Below, in pieces: positions 34,093-42,728 of a stretch of 64,000 bases of DNA; within the stretch, counting starts at the first letter, position 1, and every line of letters begins with the position of its first letter. The stretch is from Parerythrobacter_A sp963838735 (GTDB lineage Bacteria; Pseudomonadota; Alphaproteobacteria; Sphingomonadales; Sphingomonadaceae). The notes beneath the pieces are model-generated. The model did no database searches. It saw nothing but the letters and a program-made list of their open reading frames with translations, and was not told the DNA's origin. Position numbers and translations under genes: made by a program. Location of the stretch: the NCBI GenBank assembly GCA_963838735.1, contig CAWISG010000003.1:62001-126000 (forward strand), in the 5' to 3' direction.

Positions 34093-35451
34093 TTACCCGT
34101 CTTCGCGCGTCGCTAGCCAGTCTTCCAGCCATTTGATCGAGTAGTCGCCCGACTGAATATCAGGCTGCTGCACCAGCGCCTGGTGCAGCGGGATCGACGT
34201 TTCGACGCCTTCCACCACCATCTCTTCCAGCGCGCGCCGCAATCGCATCAGGCACTTTTCGCGCGTGCGACCGAACACGATCAGTTTCGCGATCATGCTG
34301 TCGTAATAGGGCGGGATGGAATAGCCCGCATACAGGCCGCTATCGACGCGCACATGCATTCCTCCCGCGGCGTGATAATGGGTCACGGTGCCGGGAGAGG
34401 GTGCGAAGGTGAAGGGGTGTTCAGCGTTGATTCGGCATTCGATAGCGTGGCCATGCAGCGCGATCTCGTCCTGCGTGAACGATAACGAGCGACCGCTGGC
34501 AACCTTGATCTGTTCGCGCACAAGATCGACGCCAGTGACCATCTCGGTAACGGGATGTTCGACCTGGAGCCGGGTGTTCATCTCGATGAAGTAGAATGCA
34601 CCGTCTTCCCACAGGAATTCGATAGTGCCCGCCCCGCGATAGCCCATATCGGCCATCGCAGTGGCGCAGATTTCCCCCATGCGCGCGCGTTCGGCATCGG
34701 AGAGAATGGGGGAGGGCGCTTCTTCAAGCACCTTTTGATGGCGGCGTTGCAGCGAACAGTCGCGCTCGCCCATATGAATTGCATTGCCCTTGCCGTCGCC
34801 GAACACCTGGAATTCGATATGACGCGGATTGCCAAGGTATTTCTCGAGATAGACGGTGGCATCGCCGAACGCGGATTTCGCTTCGTTGCCAGCAGCCTGC
34901 ATCAGCGACGCGAGCGTTTCCGGCCCTTCACAAACCTTCATCCCGCGCCCGCCGCCGCCCGATGCGGCCTTGATGATGACCGGATAGCCAATTTCTTCAG
35001 CAATGCGCGCGGCTTCTTCGGGATCGGAGACCGCCCCGTCGCTGCCCGGCACAAGTGGCAGGCCGAGTGCGCCCGCCGTGCGCTTTGCCATCACCTTGTC
35101 GCCCATCGTGCGGATGTGTTCGGGCTTCGGCCCGATCCACACGATATCGTGTGCTTCCACGATTTCGGCGAACTTCTCGTTCTCGGACAGGAAGCCATAA
35201 CCCGGATGAATCGCGTCGCATTGCGCGATTTCGGCGGCGGAGATGATGGCGGCGGTGTTGAGGTAGCTTTCGGCGGCGGGTGGCGGGCCGATACAGATGG
35301 CGTGGTCGGCCAGCCGCACATGCATGGCGTCGGCGTCGGCGGTGGAATGTACGGCCACCGTCTCGATGCCCATTTCGTGCGCAGCACGATGGATACGCAA
35401 CGCAATTTCGCTGCGATTGGCAATCAGGATTCGGGTGATGGGCTTCGTCAT
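34093..35451 (-). CDS. accC: Acetyl-CoA carboxylase biotin carboxylase subunit AccC
   Basis: 452 residues. It carboxylates biotin on AccB using ATP and bicarbonate, the first half-reaction of fatty-acid synthesis. Features are RILIANRSEIALRIHRAA, the Gly-rich ATP loop KAASGGGGRGMKV, HIEFQVFGDG and the active-site FIEMNTRLQVEHPVTE. It starts 4 nt after the accB stop, a translationally linked pair, and aroQ precedes accB on the same strand, the usual alphaproteobacterial order. Confidence 0.97.
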   Translation of the reverse strand: MTKPITRILIANRSEIALRIHRAAHEMGIETVAVHSTADADAMHVRLADHAICIGPPPAAESYLNTAAIISAAEIAQCDAIHPGYGFLSENEKFAEIVEAHDIVWIGPKPEHIRTMGDKVMAKRTAGALGLPLVPGSDGAVSDPEEAARIAEEIGYPVIIKAASGGGGRGMKVCEGPETLASLMQAAGNEAKSAFGDATVYLEKYLGNPRHIEFQVFGDGKGNAIHMGERDCSLQRRHQKVLEEAPSPILSDAERARMGEICATAMADMGYRGAGTIEFLWEDGAFYFIEMNTRLQVEHPVTEMVTGVDLVREQIKVASGRSLSFTQDEIALHGHAIECRINAEHPFTFAPSPGTVTHYHAAGGMHVRVDSGLYAGYSIPPYYDSMIAKLIVFGRTREKCLMRLRRALEEMVVEGVETSIPLHQALVQQPDIQSGDYSIKWLEDWLATREDG

Positions 35452-35455
35452 AAGG

Positions 35456-35977
35456 TCAGCCGATGACGATCAGCGGCTGGCCGAATTCGATGGGCTGCGC
35501 GTTTTCAACCAGTATTGCCTTGATGATGCCGGGGCCGTCGGCGGCGATCGGGTTCATCACCTTCATCGCTTCGACTATCAGGACGGTCTGCCCTTCCTTC
35601 ACCTGGTCGCCGACCTTGACGAAATCCGCTGCATCCGGTTCCGGCGCCAAATAGACGGTCCCGACCATCGGAGAGGTGAGGGCATTGGCTGTGTCGGGTT
35701 CTTCCGAGGTGGTTGCTGCTGCTGGTACCGTCGTTGTCATGGGCGGGGCGGCGGGCGCAGCCGCGACAGAAGCCGCCCCGGCTGCAGCGATCGTTCCGCG
35801 CGAAACACGTACTTTGCGCGTCCCGTCCTGCACCGCGATTTCGGTAAGGCCAGTTGCGTCGAGCATCTCGGCCAGCTCCCGGACCAGCGCGGTATCAACA
35901 TTCATGCCGCCTGCATCGGATTTATCCGCAGTGTTGCCGTCCGGGTCAGCCGTGCCCCTGTTTGTGTCGGTCGCCAT
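35456..35977 (-). CDS. accB: Acetyl-CoA carboxylase biotin carboxyl carrier protein AccB
   Basis: 173 residues. The C-terminal biotinyl domain carries the biotinylation site EAMKVMN, followed by GPGIIKAILVENAQPIEFGQ; an Ala/Pro/Thr-rich linker precedes it, and the N-terminus has MNVDTALVRELAEMLDATGL. ATG 35977 is used; the internal Met at 35905 would remove a short hydrophilic leader. It carries the carboxylated biotin between AccC and the AccAD transferase. Confidence 0.96.
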   Translation of the reverse strand: MATDTNRGTADPDGNTADKSDAGGMNVDTALVRELAEMLDATGLTEIAVQDGTRKVRVSRGTIAAAGAASVAAAPAAPPMTTTVPAAATTSEEPDTANALTSPMVGTVYLAPEPDAADFVKVGDQVKEGQTVLIVEAMKVMNPIAADGPGIIKAILVENAQPIEFGQPLIVIG

Positions 35978-36067
35978 TCGGTGTCTTCGCTTGTGTGACT
36001 ACTAAGATGCCACGCTGCCTATGCGCTTGCCACCGATGCTGGCAAGCGTTGCGCGCATTCTTCCGGG

Positions 36068-36502
36068 CTAAAGCGCCGCCGCCGCGTCCAGTGCGATAGG
36101 GTAACTGCGCGGCCCGTGACCCTGCACTGTCTGCACCGCTGCCATGCCGACATAGGAGGTATGGCGGAACGGTTCGCGGGTGGACGGATCGGACAGATGC
36201 ACTTCGATCACCGGCACGGTGATGGCGCGGATCGCATCGAGCAGCGCGATGGAGGTGTGGGTGTAAGCGCCCGCATTGAGCAGCACCGCTTTTGCGCCGA
36301 TATCCTGCGCCTCGTGCAGCCAGTCGACTAGCTGCCCCTCATGATTGGTTTGTCGCATGTCGATGGCAAGGCCCAGCGCCTTACCCCGCTCAACCAGTGC
36401 TGCACCGATATCGGCAAGCGTCTCCGAGCCGTAAATCTCCGGCTCCCGCGCGCCGAGCAGGTTCAGATTGGGGCCGTTGAGCACGAGGACGGTGGCGGTC
36501 AT
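36068..36502 (-). CDS. aroQ: Type II 3-dehydroquinate dehydratase
   Basis: 144 residues, typical type II length. It dehydrates 3-dehydroquinate in the shikimate pathway and forms dodecamers. Conserved features are VLNGPNLNLLGAREPEIYG, RQTNHEGQLVDWLH, LNAGAYTHTSIALLDAI and EVHLSDPSTREPFRHTSY, including the catalytic Tyr, Arg and His regions. It is the first gene of aroQ-accB-accC. Confidence 0.95.
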   Translation of the reverse strand: MTATVLVLNGPNLNLLGAREPEIYGSETLADIGAALVERGKALGLAIDMRQTNHEGQLVDWLHEAQDIGAKAVLLNAGAYTHTSIALLDAIRAITVPVIEVHLSDPSTREPFRHTSYVGMAAVQTVQGHGPRSYPIALDAAAAL

Positions 36503-36556
36503 GCGCGCGCCATACGCAAAGCTTTCAGGGAATACAGCTATAAAGGATGTCCGTAT

Positions 36557-36970
36557 TTATCCCTCGACACCCTTTACCTTGCCCCATTGCCGGGCGGCGG
36601 TGTAGCCGAGATAGCCGGTGCCAAAAAGGGCGTAGAGCGGTTCGGGCAGGCCGCCGAGATAGGAATTCATGCCGCGCGCTATATCCTGCGCGGTCTGCGG
36701 ATTGAATGCGGCCAGCACGCCCATCGGGATGGCGAACAGCAGCAGCGTGTACATGACATAAAGGAAGCTGGGGCGCGCGCGGCTGGTCCACGGATCGCCG
36801 GACTGCGCTTCGGCGACGATGGCGGCCAGACGCGCCTCGATGGCCTGCAATTCCTGGCTGCCCTGCAGCTGAATCAGTTCCAACTTGGCCTGCGCACGCG
36901 CTGCCTTGTCGGGAATGATCTTGTCGATGATCGAGGCAATAGGGCCGATGAGCGAATCGATAAGGGCCAT
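36557..36970 (-). CDS. GTA-type holin, 3TM family
   Basis: 137 residues from ATG 36970, with AGGAG 7 nt upstream. An amphipathic N-terminal helix (MALIDSLIGPIASIIDKIIP) is followed by a charged helical part, then two to three membrane helices (SFLYVMYTLLLFAIPMGVLA and a C-terminal one ending GYTAARQWGKVKG). This fits the GTA_holin_3TM family linked to release of gene-transfer-agent particles. No other GTA structural gene is nearby, so it is an orphan here. A 12-nt motif (37021-37032) lies about 50 nt upstream. Confidence 0.75.
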   Translation of the reverse strand: MALIDSLIGPIASIIDKIIPDKAARAQAKLELIQLQGSQELQAIEARLAAIVAEAQSGDPWTSRARPSFLYVMYTLLLFAIPMGVLAAFNPQTAQDIARGMNSYLGGLPEPLYALFGTGYLGYTAARQWGKVKGVEG

Positions 36971-37020
36971 GCGGGTGCTCCTGCACAAAAGGGAAGCACA
37001 CCCACTAACCACATAGGTTC

Positions 37021-37032
37021 GTGTAGGAAAAT
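37021..37032. promoter_or_regulatory. GTGTAGGAAAAT motif upstream of the GTA holin
   Basis: Read towards the holin it is ATTTTCCTACAC. The 13-mer CGTGTAGGAAAAT, one base longer at its 5' end, recurs exactly at 22635-22647. TTTCCTACA also occurs between the divergent XRE and DUF6456 genes (42066-42074) and, as TTTTCCTACAC, at 57823-57833. A shared regulator is inferred, not shown. Confidence 0.35.
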
Positions 37033-37060
37033 GGTTTATTGCATCGTGGTGAAATGCCAC

Positions 37061-37137
37061 TGGTCGGGACGATAGGATTCGAACCTACGACCCCCACACC
37101 CCCAGTGTGATGCGCTACCAGACTGCGCTACGTCCCG
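37061..37137 (-). tRNA. tRNA-Pro (anticodon GGG)
   Basis: Minus-strand cloverleaf with acceptor CGGGACG (37137-37131) and CGTCCCG (37071-37065), anticodon loop CTGGGGG, T arm GGTTCGAATC, discriminator A and an encoded CCA (37063-37061). The C1-G72 pair is typical of bacterial tRNA-Pro. Confidence 0.94.
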
Positions 37138-37302
37138 ATCAGTGGCTGGCCGCGCCTATAGGTTGCCAGTCCGGTGGTGACAACCCGAAGCTGCCGGACG
37201 ATATGGTGAATTGCAGGCGCCCAGCATCGGTGCTAGGCGCGCGCTCCTAATCACGGGTGGGCATCGCTCCGCCGCGTTTTGCCACAGGATTGACCGATAC
37301 CC

Positions 37303-37629
37303 ATGCTCGACATGCTTTCCGCCGCCGCCGGTTCGGGCGCGTCCGAACAGCCGTTCTGGCTGATGATCGTGCCGTGGATCGGGATCTTCGCGATTTTCTG
37401 GTTCCTGCTGATCCGCCCGCAAATGCGCCAGCAGAAGCAGCATCGCGAAAAGATCGCCAGTATCAAGAAGGGCGACAAGATCGTTACCGCAGGCGGGCTG
37501 GTCGGCAAGGTTGTGAAGGTGGATGACGAATTCGCCGATATCGAAATCGCCAACGGCGTCCGCGTGAAGGCGGTCAAGGGCACTATCGGCGACATCATCC
37601 CGCCCGCCGGCACTGCGGCAAACGACTAG
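37303..37629 (+). CDS. yajC: Preprotein translocase subunit YajC
   Basis: 108 residues, with one N-terminal membrane helix (FWLMIVPWIGIFAIFWFLL) followed by the conserved IRPQMRQQKQHREKI and GDKIVTAGGLVGKV. It is an accessory membrane protein of the SecDF complex. It stands 11 nt upstream of secD in the conserved yajC-secD-secF order. The region from tRNA-Pro (37138) to 37302 should hold the operon promoter. Confidence 0.95.
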   Translation: MLDMLSAAAGSGASEQPFWLMIVPWIGIFAIFWFLLIRPQMRQQKQHREKIASIKKGDKIVTAGGLVGKVVKVDDEFADIEIANGVRVKAVKGTIGDIIPPAGTAAND

Positions 37630-37640
37630 GCGCACCCGCA

Positions 37641-39248
37641 ATGCTGGACTTTCCGACCTGGAAAAAGGTGTGGCTGTGGGGCCTCACGCTGGCCGTGGCG
37701 GTTGCCGCGTTGCCCAGCGCGTTCAGCGCGCTCGACCTGCGCTGGCCCGATGCGCTGCCCGACCCCACTGTCAATCTCGGCCTCGACCTCGCCGGGGGCA
37801 GCCATGTGCTACTGGAAGCCGATGCGAGCGAAGTGCGCGCGCAACGGCTGGAAAATTTCGAGGACCAGGTCGACAACGCCTTTCGCAATGCCGAGCCGCG
37901 CATCCGAACCGGCGATGTGTCGACCCGCGACGGACGGCTCAGCTTCATGGTCGAAAGCGCCGCCGATGTGGACCGGGCGCGCGAAGAAATCCTGCCGCTG
38001 ATGAACGGCACCGGCATGGTGCGCGAATGGAACCTGCAGGTCGTCGACGAGACGCGCTTCATCCTCTCGCAGACCGATGACGGCATCGAGACGGCGCTAA
38101 ATAACGCGATGGACTCGGCCACCGACATCATCCGCGACCGCATTAACAGCCTCGGCACGCGCGAGCCGACGATCATCCGGCAGGGCGATACGCGCATCGT
38201 GGTGCAGGTGCCGGGCCTTGACGATCCCGCGCAGCTGAAAGCGCAGCTGGAAAAGCAGGCCGTGCTCGAATTCAAGCTGGTCGACCCCGAGTTCCAGAAC
38301 GCCATTCCATTGGAAGCCAGCCGTGAAGTCACCAAGATTGGCACCCAGATTATTCCGTATGCTGAAGGTACCGGACAGGAAGGCGCGGGCATGGTCGTGC
38401 GCCGTCTTGGTGGTATCCAGGGTGACTCTCTGGTCGATGCGCAACCTGGCAACGACTTCGAGACCAACGCCCCTGTCGTGAACATTACGTTCGACGCGGC
38501 AGGCGGGCGGCGTTTCGCCACGCTGAGTTCGGAGAACATCGGTCAGAGGTTTGCGATCATTCTTGACGGTGAAGTGATTTCCGCGCCCGTTTTCCAGTCC
38601 GCCATCCTTGCCGGACAAGCGCAGATTTCCGGTAATTTCACGACGCAATCCGCCATCGACCTTGCCATCTCGCTGCAATCGGGCGCGCTGCCGGTGAAGA
38701 CCACCATCGTCGAGGAACGCACCGTTGGGCCTGACCTCGGCGCGGACTCGATCCGCAAGGGCATGATCGCCATAATGATCGGCATTGCCGCCGTCATTGC
38801 GCTGATGGTCGCTGTCTATGGCCGGTTCGGCGTCTACGCGACCTATGCGCTGGTCCTCAACATCGCCATGCTGCTGGGCATCATGGCCATCGCCAACACC
38901 ACGCTGACGCTGCCCGGTATCGCCGGGTTCGTCATAACCATCGGCGCCGCGGTGGATGCCAACGTCCTCATCAACGAACGGATTTCCGAAGAGCGCAAGC
39001 GCGGTCGCCGGGTCGTTGCGGCGGTGGAGAACGGGTATAAGGAGGCAAGCCGCGCCATTTATGACGCGAACATCACCAACTTCATTGCAGGCGTGCTGCT
39101 GTTCATGTTCGGCTCCGGCCCGGTGCGCGGCTTCGCCGTGGTGCTGATCGTGGGGCTTTTCACCAGCGTTTTCACCGCCGTGTTCCTGACCCGTATGTGG
39201 GTCGCGGGATGGTTGAAGCGCACACGCCCGACCGAATTGTCGATCTAG
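37641..39248 (+). CDS. secD: Protein translocase subunit SecD
   Basis: 535 residues. SecD uses the proton gradient to pull exported proteins from SecYEG on the periplasmic side. One N-terminal membrane helix, a large periplasmic part beginning NLGLDLAGGSHVLLEAD, and five C-terminal helices containing AAVDANVLINERISEE are present. It follows yajC by 11 nt and precedes secF by 10 nt, so the three are co-transcribed. Confidence 0.97.
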   Translation: MLDFPTWKKVWLWGLTLAVAVAALPSAFSALDLRWPDALPDPTVNLGLDLAGGSHVLLEADASEVRAQRLENFEDQVDNAFRNAEPRIRTGDVSTRDGRLSFMVESAADVDRAREEILPLMNGTGMVREWNLQVVDETRFILSQTDDGIETALNNAMDSATDIIRDRINSLGTREPTIIRQGDTRIVVQVPGLDDPAQLKAQLEKQAVLEFKLVDPEFQNAIPLEASREVTKIGTQIIPYAEGTGQEGAGMVVRRLGGIQGDSLVDAQPGNDFETNAPVVNITFDAAGGRRFATLSSENIGQRFAIILDGEVISAPVFQSAILAGQAQISGNFTTQSAIDLAISLQSGALPVKTTIVEERTVGPDLGADSIRKGMIAIMIGIAAVIALMVAVYGRFGVYATYALVLNIAMLLGIMAIANTTLTLPGIAGFVITIGAAVDANVLINERISEERKRGRRVVAAVENGYKEASRAIYDANITNFIAGVLLFMFGSGPVRGFAVVLIVGLFTSVFTAVFLTRMWVAGWLKRTRPTELSI

Positions 39249-39258
39249 AGGATAGTCG

Positions 39259-40236
39259 ATGCGCCTCCTGAAACTTGTCCCCGACAACACCAATATCCGC
39301 TTCCTGAAGCTGCGGGTGCCGTTCTACGTCGTCAGTATGGCGCTCATCATCGCAAGCTGGGCGCTGGTGGCGGTCAACGGCCTCAATCTGGGCGTGGATT
39401 TCGCAGGCGGGCTGGAAGTGCGCGCAACCTTTGAAGAAAGTGAAACCGCACCGGTGGCGGAACTGCGCGAGCAGGTCGCCGCGCTCGGCTACGGCGCGCC
39501 GGTGGTGCAGACATTCGGCGCGGACAACCAGGTGTCGATCCGCGTCCGCCTGCCCGCCGAAGCGGAAGGCGACAACGCCGCCGCACAGCGCATCGCCAAT
39601 GAAATCGTCGGCGAAATCCGCAGCAACCATGCCGATTTCCGGCTTGACGGGAACGACAACGTATCGGGCAAGGTGTCCGGCGAATTCCAGAACACCGCTT
39701 TGTTGGCCCTCAGCCTCGCGATGGTCGCGATTTCTCTCTACATCTGGATCCGCTTCGAATGGCAGTTCGGCGTGGGCGCGTTGTTCGCGCTGTTTCACGA
39801 CGTGTCACTGACGCTGGGCATGTTCGCGCTGTTCCAGCTCGAATTCAGCCTCCAGATAATCGCCGCGATCCTTGCCATCATCGGCTATTCGCTGAACGAC
39901 ACCATTGTGGTGTATGACCGCATTCGCGAGAACCTGAAGAAGTTCCGCAAGATGCCACTGCCCGAACTGCTCGACCTGTCGGTGAACGAGACGCTGGCGC
40001 GCACCGTGATGACCTCGCTGACGCTGTTCGTGGCGTTGTTCCCGCTGCTGGCCTTCGGGCCGGAAAGCCTGTTCGGCCTGACCGCCGCGATCACGCTGGG
40101 TCTGTTCGTCGGCACATACAGCTCGGTCTATATGGCCGCGCCGATCCTGATCTGGTTGGGCGTCAAATCGGACAGCTTCGTGCCGCAGGAAAGCGCCGTC
40201 GACCGCCAGGAACGCGCCGCACGCGGCGAAATCTAG
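39259..40236 (+). CDS. secF: Protein translocase subunit SecF
   Basis: 325 residues, polytopic with six helices. Conserved marks are GLNLGVDFAGGLEV after helix 1 and GYSLNDTIVVYDRIRENLKK in helix 4. Together with SecD it forms the proton-driven export motor. Its stop overlaps the stop of the convergent glycosyltransferase by 3 nt. Confidence 0.97.
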   Translation: MRLLKLVPDNTNIRFLKLRVPFYVVSMALIIASWALVAVNGLNLGVDFAGGLEVRATFEESETAPVAELREQVAALGYGAPVVQTFGADNQVSIRVRLPAEAEGDNAAAQRIANEIVGEIRSNHADFRLDGNDNVSGKVSGEFQNTALLALSLAMVAISLYIWIRFEWQFGVGALFALFHDVSLTLGMFALFQLEFSLQIIAAILAIIGYSLNDTIVVYDRIRENLKKFRKMPLPELLDLSVNETLARTVMTSLTLFVALFPLLAFGPESLFGLTAAITLGLFVGTYSSVYMAAPILIWLGVKSDSFVPQESAVDRQERAARGEI

Positions 40237-41451
40237 GCCTGCCGCGCAAAGCGGGTGAAATGCGCGGCCAGATCGGCGGCGTTGTTCTGCCAGCTGAACC
40301 GGTCGGCAAACGCCGTGACAGCAAGTGCCGGCAGCTTACGCTCCAGCACGTCCGCGATACCGGCCCGCACCGCATCGACATTGCGCGCCACGATTGCACC
40401 CGCGCCGTCGCCCGTCACCAATTCCCGCGCGCCGCCCGCTTCGGCGATGACCAGCGGCGTCCCGCACGCCAGCGATTCGACCCAGGCATTCGCCAGCCCC
40501 TCATGCGAGGAGGGCAAGGCCATAACATCGGCTGCGGACAGGATGACCGGCAGCAGGTCGTGATCTACCGATCCGAGGAAATGCACACGATCCGCAACGC
40601 GCAAATCGCTGGCGAGACGGCGCAAATGGCGATCGTCTTCGCCCTTGCCCACGATCAGCAGGTGCGCACCCGGCAATTCCGCCAGCGCCGCCATGACCAG
40701 ATCCTGCCCCTTGCGGACGACCAAAGCGCCGACCGTTGCGATCAGCGGTCCATTCGCCGGTAGCGCGATGCCGAGCGACGCCGCCAGCGTGGCGCGCAGG
40801 CCGGTGTGGTCGAGCGGGCGGAAGCGGTCGCGGTCCAGCCCGGTATAGTTCAGCGCGATCTTCGAACGCGGTATGCCCAGCGCGGCCATATCCGCCGCCA
40901 ATGCGTCCGATACCGCCAGCACAGCCCGCCGCCTGTGCCGCCGCCGCCAGCATCTGTTTGCGGGCGAAATCCTGCTCGCCCCAATAGGTGATGTCCGACC
41001 CGCGCGCCTTGATGCTCAGCGGCAAACCAAGCTGCTCTGCAATGAGAGCGGCGGCAGGGCCGTCGGGATAGAAAAACTGCGCGTCCACGAGGTCGAACGG
41101 ATTTTCAGCATGCAGCCGTTCGGCCAGCGGGATGACGCTGCGCGCGATGGTGCGGGGATTGGTGCGCGCACCGAAGCGCGGGATCAGCGTGAAGCGCCGA
41201 CGATGAACCGACACGCCGTTTTCCACGCCGTCGACCGCCGCCGCCGCCAGCGGTTTGTAACGCCCGAACGCGATAGGCGGGATGCCGATTGGATTGACCA
41301 GCGTCACCTCCCAGTCGCCACGCGCGGCCAGCGCCTCCAGCGACCGCGCGACAAAAGTGCCAAAGCGCGGCGCGTGGCTGTTCGGATAAAGCGTCGAAAG
41401 CGACAGCACACGCCCGGGTCTTGCAGCGGTAGGTCTGGCTGGAGTAGACAT
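40233..41451 (-). pseudogene. Glycosyltransferase family 4 protein (frameshifted)
   Basis: One GT-B protein of about 405 residues split by one extra base in a G run (CCC at 40925-40927 on the plus strand). The N-terminal part from ATG 41451 (VLSLSTLYPNSHAPRFGTFV, then LVDAQFFYPDGPAAALIA) runs to about AAAAQAAG. The acceptor/donor half resumes at AVLAVSDALAADMAALGIPR, with VGKGEDDRHLRRLA and SSHEGLANAWVESLACGTPL (EX7E motif) to the stop at 40233. It probably acts in surface polysaccharide synthesis. The start is 2 nt downstream of the XRE gene stop, so the two may be an operon. Confidence 0.82.
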
Positions 41452-41453
41452 GT

Positions 41454-42026
41454 CTAGAGCGATCGGACCAGCATCTCCGCACAGGCCAGCCAGGGCGGGT
41501 TATCCACCACCAGCTGCTTCTCGCCCGCGCCGGGTGGCAGGACGCCGATCTTGGTGCCCTGCCGGTCGATCAGTCGCCCGAATGCGAACCGGCCGCCGGG
41601 GCGCGGCACCAGCACATCGCGATTGATGGCGCGCGCAGTGTCCTCGGGCGACACCTGCCGCAACCAGAGCTGGTCGCCCGCCCGATATTCGCCCGCACTG
41701 GTTTCGATGGCGAGGACCACCAGCATCGCATCGCCGCCCAGCTCGCTTGGCAAGACGGCATCGGCTTCCTTCGCCAGCGCCTGTGCGCCGCTGTCTACCA
41801 GTCGGGCGACAACCTTGGGATGGCCACTGCTTTCGGACCGTACCAGCGTTTCGGGTTCGACACCCAGCGCATCGCCGATCCGTTGCATCCAGACGATGGA
41901 CAGGTTGCGAGTGCCGGTTTCCAGCCGTCCGATGGTCTGTGGCGTTGTGGCAGGGTCGCAGGCGGCGGCAAGGTCGGCCAGCGTCCAGCCCTTGGCCCGG
42001 CGAATGTCGCGGATACGGTTGATCAC
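41454..42026 (-). CDS. XRE-family repressor-like regulator with S24-like C-terminal domain
   Basis: 190 residues from GTG 42026, with GGAG 6 nt upstream; the longer open frame to 42170 is not supported. The N-terminal HTH is NRIRDIRRAKGWTLADLAA through TTPQTIGRLETGTRNLS. The C-terminal part (YRAGDQLWLRQVSPEDT, then VLVPRPGGRFAFGRLIDRQG) has the beta-rich outline of CI/LexA S24 domains, but a catalytic Ser-Lys pair is not apparent. It is probably a dimeric DNA-binding repressor. It is divergent from a DUF6456 gene with about 98 nt between, a space that carries TTTTCTACTTTCCTACA. Confidence 0.82.
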   Translation of the reverse strand: MINRIRDIRRAKGWTLADLAAACDPATTPQTIGRLETGTRNLSIVWMQRIGDALGVEPETLVRSESSGHPKVVARLVDSGAQALAKEADAVLPSELGGDAMLVVLAIETSAGEYRAGDQLWLRQVSPEDTARAINRDVLVPRPGGRFAFGRLIDRQGTKIGVLPPGAGEKQLVVDNPPWLACAEMLVRSL

Positions 42027-42056
42027 GAGGGTCTCCAACGAATTTGCACCAAATAG

Positions 42057-42074
42057 GTTTTCTACTTTCCTACA
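42057..42074. promoter_or_regulatory. Operator-like TTTTCTAC/TTTCCTACA repeat
   Basis: Two near-direct copies, TTTTCTAC and TTTCCTACA, lie back to back between divergent XRE and DUF6456 genes. The second copy matches the motif upstream of the holin gene. Binding by the XRE protein is an inference from position. Confidence 0.35.
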
Positions 42075-42124
42075 AGTGAACGCATTTGGCAAGCGTCTTT
42101 CCCGTTGCACGTGAAAGGAACAGC

Positions 42125-42664
42125 ATGACACGATCCCCAACTGGCCAAACCCCAACTGGCCAAACTCCAACCGGCCGAACCCTGACTGAACGCGAATTTA
42201 CCGAGGCCGGACCCCGGCGGCACTGCGCGCAACGTACCGGCGAAGCCAAGACCAAGCGGAGGCGCAGCCTGACCGTGAATATTGCGGAGTCGCCCATCGC
42301 CTGGCTCCATGCGCGCGGCCATATCGATGACCGGCTGTTCGATGCGGGCGAGCTGCTGCGTGCCGATTACGAGCGCGCGCAGCTTGGCGCGAATGTCACC
42401 ATGCGCTGGGACGTGGTGCGGATACGCGGGCAGGGCGGAGACGACGGCCTCACCCCGACAGAGCGACAGATCGCCGCGAAGGACCGGTTCGATGGTGCGC
42501 TGAAACAGGCGGGGTCCGGTTTGCAGGATGTGTTGTGGCGCGTTGTGTGCGGTTGCGAGAGCCTGCCCGATGCGGAACGCGGGCTCGGCTGGCCCGCCCG
42601 CAGCGGCAAGCTGGTGCTGAAAATCGCGCTGGACCGGGTGGCGGATTATTATCGCGTGCGGTGA
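42125..42664 (+). CDS. DUF6456 domain protein, GafA/GafZ-like
   Basis: 179 residues from ATG 42125, with AAAGGA upstream. A Thr/Pro-rich N-terminus is encoded by a short tandem repeat. The C-terminal DUF6456 domain includes NIAESPIAWLHARGHIDDRLFD, GELLRADYERAQLGANVTMR and LTPTERQIAAKDRFDGALKQ, finishing with helices resembling a DNA-binding or sigma-like region. As I recall, DUF6456 occurs in the Rhodobacter GTA activator GafA and in one half of the split Caulobacter activator. A role in GTA control is therefore plausible but not proven here. Confidence 0.75.
   Translation: MTRSPTGQTPTGQTPTGRTLTEREFTEAGPRRHCAQRTGEAKTKRRRSLTVNIAESPIAWLHARGHIDDRLFDAGELLRADYERAQLGANVTMRWDVVRIRGQGGDDGLTPTERQIAAKDRFDGALKQAGSGLQDVLWRVVCGCESLPDAERGLGWPARSGKLVLKIALDRVADYYRVR
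42135..42179 (+). repeat. 15-bp tandem repeat in the DUF6456 gene
   Basis: Two perfect copies of CCCCAACTGGCCAAA (42135-42149 and 42150-42164) and one diverged copy (42165-42179) encode TGQTP, TGQTP and TGRTL. The unit length preserves the frame. Confidence 0.85.
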
Positions 42665-42728
42665 CTGGCGGAACGGGCGACCGTTCGCCTGCATTGTACC
42701 TGAACATAACCAACCAGGAGGCTCCCCG

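Noticed and set aside
34555..35466. Plus-strand open frame opposite accC
   Set aside because: It is a shadow of accC, which is complete and conserved.
35905..35977. Shorter start (ATG 35905) for accB
   Set aside because: The 24-residue hydrophilic leader before MNVDTALV is usual in sphingomonad AccB proteins, so the longer form is kept.
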